Shown here piece by piece: positions 1-6,031 of a stretch of DNA of 10,701 bases. The DNA is from Actinomycetes bacterium (lineage in GTDB: Bacteria > Actinomycetota > Actinomycetes > Propionibacteriales > Propionibacteriaceae). The position numbers were made by a program, and so were the translations under genes. The first letter of the stretch is position 1; each line of letters starts with the position of its first letter. Below the pieces are notes generated by a model. The model ran no database searches, had not been told where the DNA came from, and worked only from the letters and a program-made list of their open reading frames with translations. The DNA lies in the NCBI GenBank assembly GCA_023436925.1, contig JAEZHJ010000092.1:1-10701 (forward strand), given 5' to 3'.

Positions 1-51
1 GCACACGGGGACGGTTCTCCCGCACACAGGGACGGTTCTCCCGCACACGGG
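1..51. repeat. Tandem 21-bp repeats, cut by window edge
   Basis: Direct reading shows two nearly complete units and a partial one. Positions 1-20 lack only the first base, 21-41 is a full unit, and 42-51 is a partial unit. Each carries the core GGGACGGTTCTCC preceded by CGCACAC and one or two variable bases. This is the reverse complement of the unit repeated at 5876-6031. The array lies downstream of the rplL terminator and probably continues beyond the left edge. I see no coding signal in it. A REP-like or mobile-element origin is possible but not shown here. Confidence 0.85.
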
Positions 52-132
52 CACACACCATGGCGTCACCACCGCCAGGCGACCGGAAGACTCCCTCACC
101 GCGTCGCTCAACCGCCCTGTCCCACACAATGC

Positions 133-165
133 AAAATCGGCGGTGGTCCACAGACCACCGCCGAT
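133..165 (-). terminator. Rho-independent terminator of rplJ-rplL
   Basis: A perfect 13-bp inverted repeat (136-148 with 153-165, loop 149-152) reads ATCGGCGGTGGTC on one arm. On the minus strand it is followed at once by TTTGC, giving a four-T run that includes the last stem base. It lies 39 nt past the rplL stop codon. The fit is good for the end of the rplJ-rplL transcript. It also isolates this operon from whatever lies to the left. Confidence 0.88.
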
Positions 166-204
166 CTCGGCTGTTTGACGTGAGTCAGTCGCTGTGCGCG
201 ATCC

Positions 205-600
205 TCACTTCACGCTGACCGCAGCGCCGGCGGCCTCGAGGGCCTCCTTCGCCTTGGCCGCAACGTCGCGAGCGACCTTCTCCAGGATCGGCTTCGGAGC
301 GGCCTCGACCAGGTCCTTGGCCTCCTTCAGGCCGAGGTTGGTGAGGGCGCGCACCTCCTTGATGACCTGGATCTTCTTGTCGCCGGCGGACTCGAGGATC
401 ACGTCCACCTCGCTGGACTCCTCGACCTCCTCGGCGGCACCGGCATCGCCACCGCCGGCAGCCGGCGCGGCGGCAACGGCCACGGGGGCAGCGGCGGTCA
501 CGCCGAAGGTGTCCTCGAACAGCTTCACGAACTCGGAGAGCTCGATCAGGGTCATCTCCTTGAAAGCGTCAAGGAGCTCGTCAGTGCTGAGCTTCGCCAT
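205..600 (-). CDS. rplL: 50S ribosomal protein L7/L12
   Basis: L7/L12 is the dimeric stalk protein that binds the L10 C-terminus and recruits GTPase translation factors (EF-Tu, EF-G, IF2, RF3). The 131-residue product has the usual three parts. An N-terminal dimerisation helix pair covers roughly residues 1-33 (MAKLSTDELLDAFKEMTLIE). An Ala/Gly-rich flexible hinge covers about 35-57. A globular factor-binding C-terminal domain covers about 60-131 and contains VIKEVRALTNLGLKEAKDLV, the family signature. Length is normal (120-135). The ATG start has AAAGGAC upstream. It follows rplJ after 20 nt in the same transcript and is closed by the hairpin at 133-165. Cells usually make it in excess over L10; nothing in the 20-nt gap shows how that is achieved here. 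Confidence 0.98.
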   Translation of the reverse strand: MAKLSTDELLDAFKEMTLIELSEFVKLFEDTFGVTAAAPVAVAAAPAAGGGDAGAAEEVEESSEVDVILESAGDKKIQVIKEVRALTNLGLKEAKDLVEAAPKPILEKVARDVAAKAKEALEAAGAAVSVK

Positions 601-620
601 GTTGGGCGTCCTTTCTCTTC

Positions 621-1208
621 TTATTCGGATGCAGCGTCAGCCGCGTCTGTGGTGGCCTCAGCAGCGGGCGCTGCATCGGTTGCCGGGGCGTCCCCGGCCT
701 GCTTCTGGGTCTTCAGGGCGTCCATAACGCGGGCGGCCTGACCGAGCGGCGCGGCGAACAGGCCGACGGCCTTGGCCAGGTTGCCGTTCATCGCGCCAGC
801 GAGCTTCGCGAGCAGGACCTCGCGAGACTCGAGGTCGGCCAACTTCTTGACCGACTCGGCGTTGAGGACGCGTCCGTCCATCACGCCGCCCTTGATGACC
901 AGAAGCGGATTGGCCTTTGCGAAGTCACGCAGACCCTTCGCCACGGTGGCAACGTCACCGCGGATGAAGGCGATCGCCGTGGGCCCGGTGAGCTGCTCAT
1001 CGAGGCCCTCGATGCCCGCTTCGCGGGCAGCGATCGTGGTCAGGGTGTTCTTCGCTACGGCGTAGGTGGCGTCCTCACCGAGGGACCGGCGCAGCGCCTT
1101 GAGGTCCTTCACTGTGAGCCCGCGGTACTCGGTCAGCACGGCTGCCGCAGAGGTGCTGAAGGCGTCCTTCAGGCTCTCGACGGCGGCTGCCTTGTCCGGC
1201 CTCGCCAT
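621..1208 (-). CDS. rplJ: 50S ribosomal protein L10
   Basis: L10 anchors the L7/L12 dimers to 23S rRNA at the base of the stalk, and in many bacteria it represses its own mRNA. The 195-residue product begins MARPDKAAAVESLKDAFS. It has the conserved N-terminal region (LTEYRGLTVKDLKALRRSL, AKNTLTTIAAREAG), the central GPTAIAFI segment and a long C-terminal helix for L7/L12 binding. A low-complexity Ala/Asp/Glu tail covers about residues 170-195, longer than in E. coli L10 (165 residues) but usual in actinobacteria. An in-frame ATG five codons upstream (1223) is rejected, because GGAAGGAGACCC sits directly before the ATG at 1208. It is first in the rplJ-rplL operon and is preceded by an L10-leader RNA with its own promoter (1380-1409). 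Confidence 0.97.
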   Translation of the reverse strand: MARPDKAAAVESLKDAFSTSAAAVLTEYRGLTVKDLKALRRSLGEDATYAVAKNTLTTIAAREAGIEGLDEQLTGPTAIAFIRGDVATVAKGLRDFAKANPLLVIKGGVMDGRVLNAESVKKLADLESREVLLAKLAGAMNGNLAKAVGLFAAPLGQAARVMDALKTQKQAGDAPATDAAPAAEATTDAADAASE

Positions 1209-1224
1209 GGGTCTCCTTCCCACT

Positions 1225-1374
1225 TCTTGTAGTGTCGGCCGGAGTCCGCGGGCAAAGAAAAACCCCGAGCGCGCAGGGCGACACGGGGAACACTCTCAAG
1301 AGCGATTCACGTTTCACCTGCGCGGGGTTTACCGGTCCTGCCAGGGCAGGAACCGAACCAGCGGTCTTCGGCAT
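1225..1374 (-). promoter_or_regulatory. Ribosomal protein L10 leader RNA of rplJ
   Basis: The 5' untranslated region of rplJ resembles the known L10 leader family. A conserved-looking block, GCCGAAGACCGCTGGTTC, lies near its 5' end. It is followed by a purine/pyrimidine pair of arms and then a terminator-like hairpin with a U-rich tail (see 1251-1330). In the family, L10 (or the L10-L7/L12 complex) binds the leader to control rplJ-rplL expression. Seen directly: the 150-nt untranslated distance, the inverted repeats and the T tract. From family knowledge: feedback by L10. The exact kink-turn ligand site was not assigned. Confidence 0.8.
1251..1330 (-). terminator. Attenuator hairpin in the rplJ leader
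   Basis: On the minus strand the arm AAACCCCGCGCAGG (1330-1317) can pair with CCTGCGC...GGGGTTT (1277-1260), with a four-base bulge in the second arm. The pairing is followed directly by TTCTTTG, so the RNA shows GGGGUUUUUCUUU, a classic intrinsic terminator end. A shorter competing stem can form from CCCCG and CGGGG inside the 3' half. This arrangement fits transcription attenuation ahead of rplJ. It lies about 43 nt before the start codon. Whether L10 stabilises the terminator is inferred from the family. Confidence 0.72.
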
Positions 1375-1379
1375 CGCCC

Positions 1380-1409
1380 ATCGTAGCGGCCCGCCGCCGC
1401 TGTCCCCAA
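1380..1409 (-). promoter_or_regulatory. Probable sigma-70-type promoter of rplJ-rplL
   Basis: On the minus strand TTGGGG (1409-1404) and TACGAT (1385-1380) are separated by 18 nt. The predicted start of transcription falls at about 1373-1374, just at the beginning of the L10 leader block. The -35 lies inside CCGATTTGGGG, an 11-mer that recurs at the candidate promoter of tRNA-Thr (8871-8881). The position between the rplA terminator and the leader makes it the natural promoter of this operon. Confidence 0.6.
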
Positions 1410-1470
1410 ATCGGACGCTGCCGCCGGCTCGCCGAGCCCGCGCCTCGGCCGGGTCATCCCCCGGACGCGA

Positions 1471-1503
1471 AGCGGGCCCCGTCCGCGAAGGACGGGGCCC
1501 GCT
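1471..1503 (-). terminator. Hairpin terminator after rplA, without T tract
   Basis: A perfect 14-bp GC-rich inverted repeat (AGCGGGCCCCGTCC at 1471-1484 with 1490-1503, loop GCGAA) starts 17 nt after the rplA stop codon. On the minus strand it is followed by TCGCGTCCGG, so there is no U run. Such tail-less hairpins are commonly predicted as terminators in high-GC actinobacteria. It separates the rplK-rplA transcript from the rplJ promoter about 60 nt further on. Partial readthrough cannot be excluded. Confidence 0.72.
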
Positions 1504-1520
1504 GCAGGCTGTCGGTCAGA

Positions 1521-2222
1521 TCACTCTGCGGACGGCTTGGTCCGGGTCGGATCGACGGGCACGCCGGGGCCCATCGTCGAGGCAACGGTGACCTTCTTCA
1601 GGTAGCGGCCCTTGGCGGCGCTCGGCTTGAGTCGCATGACCTCGTCCATCGCAGCGAAGAAGTTCTCGCTGAGCTGCTGCTCGGTGAAGGACGCCTTGCC
1701 GACGATGAAGTGCAGGTTCGCGTGCCGGTCGACCCGGAACTCGATCTTGCCGCCCTTGATGTCGGTGACGGCCTTGGCGACGTCCATGGTCACGGTGCCG
1801 GTCTTCGGGTTCGGCATCAGGCCGCGCGGACCGAGCACCCGGCCCAGTCGGCCGACCTTGCCCATCAGATCCGGGGTGGCCACGACCGCGTCGAAGTCCA
1901 GGTAGCCGCCGGCGATCTTGTCGATCAGCTCGTCGGCACCGACCTCGTCGGCGCCCGCCTCGATGGCGTCGGCAGCCTTCTCACCGGTGGCGAAGACGAG
2001 GACCCGTGCCGTCTTGCCAGTGCCGTTAGGAAGGTTGACCGTGCCGCGGACCATCTGGTCGGCCTTGCGCGGGTCGACACCGAGCCGCATGGCGACCTCG
2101 ATGGTCTCGTCGAACTTGGCCGAGGCGCCCTGCTTCGCAAGCGCGAGGGCGGCCTCCGGGGTGTACAGCTGGTCGGGGTTGATCGACTCAGCAGCGGCCT
2201 TGTAGGCCTTGCTTCGCTTCAT
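1521..2222 (-). CDS. rplA: 50S ribosomal protein L1
   Basis: L1 binds helices 76-78 of 23S rRNA, forms the mobile L1 stalk and helps release E-site tRNA. In several bacteria it also represses its own operon. The 233-residue product (family usual about 230-240) starts MKRSKAYKAAAESINPDQLY. It contains the two-domain L1 fold: domain I at both ends (ALALAKQGASAKFDETIEVAMRLG... and ...AAKGRYLKKVTVASTMGPGV), and an inserted domain II with the family motif GPRGLMPNPKTGTVT. The ATG start is preceded by AAGGAGACC. It lies 164 nt downstream of rplK, an unusually wide gap within this operon, and ends at the strong hairpin 1471-1503. Confidence 0.97.
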   Translation of the reverse strand: MKRSKAYKAAAESINPDQLYTPEAALALAKQGASAKFDETIEVAMRLGVDPRKADQMVRGTVNLPNGTGKTARVLVFATGEKAADAIEAGADEVGADELIDKIAGGYLDFDAVVATPDLMGKVGRLGRVLGPRGLMPNPKTGTVTMDVAKAVTDIKGGKIEFRVDRHANLHFIVGKASFTEQQLSENFFAAMDEVMRLKPSAAKGRYLKKVTVASTMGPGVPVDPTRTKPSAE

Positions 2223-2386
2223 TCTGGTCTCCTTGTGTTGGTGGGCATCCGCGTGTGGATGCCTGGCCAGGCGTGGTCCGGGTCAAGCCCTCCCACGTGT
2301 GTCGGCCCGCTGAATCCCGGGCCCGGGTCGGATTCGCCTGCCGCGCCGCGCGGGCGCGTCCGGCTCGTCCGGCTTGGTTGCTTCGG
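2223..2386 (-). other. rplK-rplA spacer with small inverted repeats
   Basis: The 164-nt spacer has no plausible gene. It holds a 7-bp hairpin (GGCATCC at 2244-2250 with 2257-2263), which lies just upstream of the rplA ribosome-binding site. It also holds a self-complementary CCTGGCCAGG (2262-2271) and GAATCC/GGATTC arms (2312-2317 with 2330-2335) around a CCCGGGCCCGGG palindrome. Such structures could slow translation or be an L1 contact on the mRNA, but none matches a known L1 site that I can recognise. The spacer may simply be untranslated mRNA. Confidence 0.35.
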
Positions 2387-2818
2387 TCAGCCCTCGACGG
2401 TGACGCCCATGGACCGGGCGGTGCCGGCCACGATCTTCATCGCGGCGTCGATGTCGTTGGCGTTGAGGTCGGGAAGCTTGGTCGTGGCGATCTCACGCAC
2501 CTGATCGGCGGTGAGCTTGCCCACCTTCTCCTTGTTCGGCTTGGCGGAGCCGCTCTTCAGGCCGGCGGCCTTCTTGATCAGCTCGGCGGCCGGCGGGGTC
2601 TTGGTGATGAACGTGAACGTCCGGTCCTCGAAGATCGTGATCTCGACCGGGATGATCGTGCCGCGCATCGCCTCGGTCTCGGCGTTGTAGCGCTTGCAGA
2701 ACTCCATGATGTTCACGCCGTGCGGGCCGAGCGCGGTGCCGACCGGCGGTGCCGGGGTGGCCGCACCCGCGTTGAGGGCGACCTTGACGATCGCCGCTAC
2801 CTTCTTCTTGGGAGGCAT
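2387..2818 (-). CDS. rplK: 50S ribosomal protein L11
   Basis: L11 binds the GTPase-associated region of 23S rRNA. It takes part in factor turnover and stringent-response signalling through RelA-type enzymes. The 143-residue product has normal length. The N-terminal domain (residues 1-about 70) carries the proline-rich PAPPVGTALGPHGVNIMEF motif. The C-terminal RNA-binding domain (about 75-143) carries FITKTPPAAELIKKAAGLKS and GTARSMGVTVEG. Against the common form PPVGPALGQHG, this protein has Thr28 and Pro32. The ATG has AAGGAC upstream. It follows nusG after 68 nt with no terminator seen, so it is probably cotranscribed with secE-nusG and with rplA. Confidence 0.97.
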   Translation of the reverse strand: MPPKKKVAAIVKVALNAGAATPAPPVGTALGPHGVNIMEFCKRYNAETEAMRGTIIPVEITIFEDRTFTFITKTPPAAELIKKAAGLKSGSAKPNKEKVGKLTADQVREIATTKLPDLNANDIDAAMKIVAGTARSMGVTVEG

Positions 2819-2886
2819 GCTGGGTCCTTCTGTGGTGTTGGGTTGTCCCAGTCGACCTGGCTGGCCGACCGGCGTCCGAACGGTGG

Positions 2887-3720
2887 CTAGACCTTCTGGA
2901 TCTGGCCGAAGGTCAGGTCGACCGGGGTCTCCCGGCCGAGGATCTCGACCAGGGCCTTCAGGCGCTGGCTGTTCGGATTGATTTCGGTGATGGTCGCGTG
3001 AACCCCGGCGAAGGGGCCCTGGACGACCATGACGGAGTCGCCGACCGAGAAGTCAGCGATCTCGACCTTGCGGTTGCGCGGCTTGGAGCCGGTGGACGCC
3101 GCGGCAGCCTTGGCCAGCGCCGCAGGGGCGAGCATCTTCTCGACCTCGTCCAGGCTGAGCGGGACGGGGGCGTTGGCGTGGGCGACGAAGCCGGTCACGG
3201 ACGGGGTGTGGCGGACGGCGGCCCAAGAGGCGTCAGTGAGCTCCATGCGGACCAGCACGTAGCCGGGCAGCACGGTGCGGGTGACGGACTTCTTGGCGCC
3301 GTTGCGGGTCTCGGTGACCTCTTCGGTGGGCACGACGGCCTCGAAGATGTAGTCCTCCATGCCCAGGGTCTTCACCCGGTTGTCCAGGTTCTGCTTGACC
3401 CGGTTCTCCATGCCCGAGTAGGTGTGGATCACGTACCAGTCGCCGATCTGGCCGCGGAGCTGCTCGCGCAGTTCGGCCAGCACGGCCTCCTCGTCGGCGT
3501 CCGGCTCGTCCGCCTCGACGGCGGGCTCGGCGTCCTCGGCCAGGCCGGGAAGCAGGATGTCGTCATCGGCGGGGGTGTCGAGGTCTTCGGCGAAGTCGAG
3601 GTTGAGCTCGACCTCGTCAGCGTTGGATTCCAGCTGGCCGAGGTCGATCTCGAAGTCTTCCGACGGCTCGTAGGCGCCGGTACCTGGGGTTTCAGTCACG
3701 TCGGGGGTCTCCTGGTTCAT
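2887..3720 (-). CDS. nusG: Transcription elongation/antitermination factor NusG
   Basis: NusG binds the RNA polymerase clamp and, through its KOW domain, Rho or ribosomal S10, coupling transcription to termination or translation. The 277-residue product has an N-terminal acidic extension of about 92 residues (rich in Asp/Glu, poorly ordered). An NGN domain follows (about 94-200; DWYVIHTYSGMENRVKQNL, LPGYVLVRMEL), then an Ala/Lys linker and a KOW domain (about 224-277; FSVGDSVMVVQGPFAGVHAT). E. coli NusG is 181 residues; long acidic N-termini are common in actinobacteria. The ATG at 3720 overlaps the secE TGA as ATGA. No Shine-Dalgarno sequence is visible upstream (GCAGATTTTCGG), so translation is probably coupled to secE. 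Upstream in-frame starts lie inside secE and were rejected. Confidence 0.96.
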   Translation of the reverse strand: MNQETPDVTETPGTGAYEPSEDFEIDLGQLESNADEVELNLDFAEDLDTPADDDILLPGLAEDAEPAVEADEPDADEEAVLAELREQLRGQIGDWYVIHTYSGMENRVKQNLDNRVKTLGMEDYIFEAVVPTEEVTETRNGAKKSVTRTVLPGYVLVRMELTDASWAAVRHTPSVTGFVAHANAPVPLSLDEVEKMLAPAALAKAAAASTGSKPRNRKVEIADFSVGDSVMVVQGPFAGVHATITEINPNSQRLKALVEILGRETPVDLTFGQIQKV

Positions 3721-4109
3721 CCGAAAATCTGCAGCATGGCCCAGCCGAACAGCAGGTCGAGGGCGCTGACGATGGCGATGATGAACAGGACGAAGACCAA
3801 CACCACGATGAAGTACTGCTGCCACTGGCTCAGCGTCGGCCAGACGACCTTCTTCAGCTCGTCGACGCTCTCGCGGACGAACTGCGCCGGCGTCGTGCGC
3901 TTCGCCTGTCCGGGCGCGGTCGCCTCGGACCGCTTGCGGGTCGCGTGGCCCTTGCCCTCGACGGTGGCGCTCTTGCGAACCGGACGGGCACTGGCCGCAG
4001 CGATCGCGACCTGCTCCTCTTCAGTCAGCGGAAGGTCATCGACTTCAACCGCTTGCAGGGTCGGCTCACCCGGGACGTCGGCGTTCGCCTGGTCCTTCTC
4101 ATCCGCCAC
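3717..4109 (-). CDS. secE: Preprotein translocase subunit SecE
   Basis: SecE clamps the two halves of SecY in the SecYEG channel for protein export. The 130-residue product has a hydrophilic N-terminal region of about 75 residues. The conserved cytoplasmic amphipathic segment QFVRESVDELKKVVWPT follows (about 76-92), then a single membrane span (about 99-121; FIVVLVFVLFIIAIVSAL). This is the one-span form usual outside enterobacteria. The GTG start at 4109 is chosen because AAGGAC lies 8 nt upstream. The longer frame opening at 4178 would begin inside the tRNA-Trp gene. secE follows tRNA-Trp by 61 nt and overlaps nusG by 4 nt. Confidence 0.95.
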   Translation of the reverse strand: MADEKDQANADVPGEPTLQAVEVDDLPLTEEEQVAIAAASARPVRKSATVEGKGHATRKRSEATAPGQAKRTTPAQFVRESVDELKKVVWPTLSQWQQYFIVVLVFVLFIIAIVSALDLLFGWAMLQIFG

Positions 4110-4170
4110 TGCTGGCCGTCCTTCACTATCGCCGGGTTCTGCGGAGCGGCGTCCGTCAACGCCGATCCAG

Positions 4171-4243
<73 letters not shown>

Positions 4244-4316
4244 AAGGGTGGTGGCCGTCCCCATCCCCGCGACCTTGTGGGCATGACGGATCAGGGTGAG
4301 GGTCACCAAGACGAAG

Positions 4317-4346
4317 ATTCTACTGGGTTTGCGCAGTGCAGTCGAA
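4317..4346 (-). promoter_or_regulatory. Possible promoter of tRNA-Trp/secE/nusG
   Basis: On the minus strand TAGAAT (4322-4317) is a good -10 box. TTCGAC (4346-4341) is a poor -35 at 18-nt spacing. The predicted start would give a leader of about 65-70 nt before tRNA-Trp. The position between the aminotransferase stop codon and the tRNA fits, but the weak -35 keeps confidence low. Confidence 0.4.
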
Positions 4347-4355
4347 CCGGCGGGT

Positions 4356-5549
4356 TCAACGCACGGCGGCGATGGCGCGCGCCACCTCCCCCACATTGGA
4401 CGGGTTGAGCGCGGCGACGCAGATCCGGCCGGCATCGGTGCCGTAGATGCCGTACTCCTCACGCAACCGGGTCATCTGGGCGGGCGTCAGCCCGCAGTAG
4501 CTGAACATCCCGACCTGCTCGGTGATGAAGCCCATGTCGTCCACCCCGTTGGCCTGGAGGCCTTCGACCAGAGCCTGCCGCATCGCCTTGACGCGCTGGC
4601 GCATGCCGGCCAGTTCTTCCTCCCACAGCGTCCGCAGTTCGGGGTCGCCGAGCACCCGGGTGACCATGGCGGCCCCATGGGTGGGCGGGTTGGAGTAGGT
4701 GGTCCGCACCGCCACCTTGACCTGGGACAGGACGCGGGCAGCCTCGGCGGCGTCGGCCGCGACGATGCTGAGCCCGCCGACCCGCTCGCCGTAGAGGCTG
4801 AAGTTCTTGCTGAACGAGGACGCCACCAGGACCGGGATGCCGAGGGTGGCGAACTGGCGCGGGACGGCCGCGTCGGCCTCGATGCCCTGGGCGAAGCCCT
4901 GGTAGGCAAGGTCGAGGAAGGGCACCAGGCCATGCTCGACCACCGCGGTGGCGACCTGCTCCCACTGCTGCGGGGTGAGGTCGTAGCCGGTCGGGTTGTG
5001 GCAGCAGGAGTGCAGCACGACGATCGTGCCGGGCTCGGCGGCGGCCAGGTCGGCCAGCATGCCGTCGAAGTCGATGCCGCGGCGCGCGGGGTCGTAGTAG
5101 CGGTAGTTGCCGACCTCGAATCCGGCGCGGGTGAACAGCGCGAGGTGGTTCTCCCAGGAGGGGTTGGAGATCAGCACCCGGCGCCGGGCGTCGGAGGACT
5201 TGAGGAGTTCGGCTCCGATCTTGAGCGCGCCGGTGCCGCCGAGCGCCTCGATGGTGACCACCCGTCCGCCGGCGACCGCCACGCTGTCGGCGCCGAAGAC
5301 GAGGGTGCGAACGGCGGCGTTGTAGGCGGGCAGACCGTCGATCGGCAGGTAGCCGCGCGGGGTGGCATCGGCGGCGAGTCGGCCCTCGGCCGTCCGGACG
5401 CACTCCAGCAGGGGCACCTTCCCGTTCTCGTCCAGGTAGACGCCGACCCCGAGGTTCACCTTGCCCGCGCGCGGGTCCGCGACGAACTGCTCGGTGAGGC
5501 CGAGGATCGGGTCGCGGGGTGCAAGCGGGACGCTCGCCAGAATGCTCAC
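4356..5549 (-). CDS. Class I aspartate/aromatic aminotransferase
   Basis: This is a PLP-dependent fold-type I transaminase of the AspC/TyrB family. These enzymes move the amino group of aspartate, tyrosine or phenylalanine to 2-oxoglutarate in the cytoplasm. The 397-residue product matches the family length (about 396). Visible active-site features are GGTGALK (104-110, phosphate contacts), Asn185 in CCHNPTG, Asp213 and Tyr216 in LDLAYQGF, the Schiff-base Lys248 in SSFSKNFSLYGERVGG, Arg256, substrate Arg282 in VRTTYSNPP, and Arg375 in GRICVAALN. These place it in the proteobacterial-type subgroup near AspC/TyrB, not the shorter Ib group. Substrate preference (aspartate or aromatic) is not decided. 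The start is GTG, with GGAAGGAATACT before it. Stand-alone gene; a TAGGCT box (5603-5598) could be its -10. Confidence 0.92.
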   Translation of the reverse strand: MSILASVPLAPRDPILGLTEQFVADPRAGKVNLGVGVYLDENGKVPLLECVRTAEGRLAADATPRGYLPIDGLPAYNAAVRTLVFGADSVAVAGGRVVTIEALGGTGALKIGAELLKSSDARRRVLISNPSWENHLALFTRAGFEVGNYRYYDPARRGIDFDGMLADLAAAEPGTIVVLHSCCHNPTGYDLTPQQWEQVATAVVEHGLVPFLDLAYQGFAQGIEADAAVPRQFATLGIPVLVASSFSKNFSLYGERVGGLSIVAADAAEAARVLSQVKVAVRTTYSNPPTHGAAMVTRVLGDPELRTLWEEELAGMRQRVKAMRQALVEGLQANGVDDMGFITEQVGMFSYCGLTPAQMTRLREEYGIYGTDAGRICVAALNPSNVGEVARAIAAVR

Positions 5550-6028
5550 AGTATTCCTTCCCTCACCTCCGACGTACCTGGCCGGAGGCCGCAGGCCAGC
5601 CTACCGGGGTGGGTGCAAGACGGGCCGGAGCGCCCAGATCCGTCCGGCCTGGCGGGCGGGCGGTGATGGAGTGGCAGGCCAGGCGGGCTCGGGGCACCCG
5701 CGGTGGTTATGGACGTGGTTGCGCGACGACCCAACCGCGACGGGGGCGCTCGCGGTGGTTATGGACGCCGAACCGGGCCTCATAACCATCACAGGGGCCC
5801 CCGACCGACGGGGCCGGCCGACGAAGAGGTGCCATAACCCTCGCCAGCGCCCCAGCAATAGCGGTGAACGCCGGGGAGGACCGTCCGCGTGTGCGGGAGA
5901 ACCGTCCCCGCGTGCCGGAGAACCCGGAGAACCGTCCCCGCGTGCCGGAGAACCGTCCCCGCGTGCCGGAGAACCGTCCCCGTGTGCGGGAGAACCGTCC
6001 CCGCGTGTCAGAGAACCGTCCCCGTGTG
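5550..6028. other. Gene-free island with two repeat systems
   Basis: This stretch of about 480 bases lies between murB and the aminotransferase and has no convincing gene. The open frames across it follow the repeat phase and show no ribosome-binding site or recognisable protein. The first 100 bases next to the aminotransferase contain its ribosome-binding site, a possible -10 (TAGGCT, 5598-5603) and CTGGCC/GGCCAG arms (5578-5583 with 5594-5599). The rest holds the mirror-symmetric 22-bp elements (5691-5853) and the 21-bp array (5876-6031). In the surrounding locus genes are packed with overlaps, so the island looks like an insertion or expansion site. Confidence 0.75.
5691..5853. repeat. Four 22-bp elements in exact mirror symmetry
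   Basis: Copies lie at 5691-5712 and 5743-5764 on the plus strand, and at 5780-5801 and 5832-5853 on the minus strand. All begin GGGGC and contain the exact core GGTTATG at their 3' side. Against the second copy, the first matches 20/22 (23/25 if the following ACG is included), the fourth 19/22 and the third 16/22. The pairs are placed exactly symmetrically around position 5772: both direct steps are 52 bp and both outer spacers are 30 bp. The spacers themselves are not complementary beyond chance. Function unknown. Possible explanations are a cluster of binding sites, a REP/BIME-like element or remnants of a small mobile element. Confidence 0.8.
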
Positions 6029-6031
6029 TCA
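5876..6031. repeat. Tandem array of seven 21-bp units
   Basis: Units start at 5876, 5897, 5927, 5948, 5969, 5990 and 6011, with one 9-bp partial unit at 5918-5926. Each unit has a nearly constant part, GAGAACCGTCCCC, followed by eight more variable bases of type GYGTGYSR (GTGTGCGG, GCGTGCCG, GCGTGTCA or GTGTGTCA). The first unit has two changes. Where a unit ends in GGG, a short hairpin GGGA-GAACCG-TCCC can form across the junction. The final unit ends in TCA, which on the minus strand is the murB TGA stop. The same unit occurs inverted at 1-51. All frames stay open because 21 is a multiple of 3, but nothing suggests translation. Confidence 0.93.

Noticed and set aside
1075..1374. A 99-codon open frame starting with ATG in the rplJ leader, 5 nt after the predicted -10 box
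   Set aside because: The ATG falls in the conserved leader RNA block and the frame runs into rplJ in another phase. The product is Arg/Pro-rich with no family look. It is most simply a shadow of structured RNA and rplJ, although leaderless translation of a short peptide was considered.
4459..5403. Long Arg/Pro-rich open frames antisense to or out of phase with the aminotransferase and other genes
   Set aside because: Typical high-GC shadow frames with skewed composition; the genes in the accepted frames have full catalytic motifs.
5691..5853. CRISPR array (22-25 bp repeats, 30-bp spacers)
   Set aside because: Only two direct copies occur on each side, the second pair is inverted, the repeats diverge, and no cas gene is present in the window.
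5876..6031. Repetitive protein coding in the 21-bp array (heptapeptide repeats in all frames)
   Set aside because: Open frames follow from a 21-bp period; there is no ribosome-binding site and no start context, and the same DNA occurs inverted at the other edge outside any gene.
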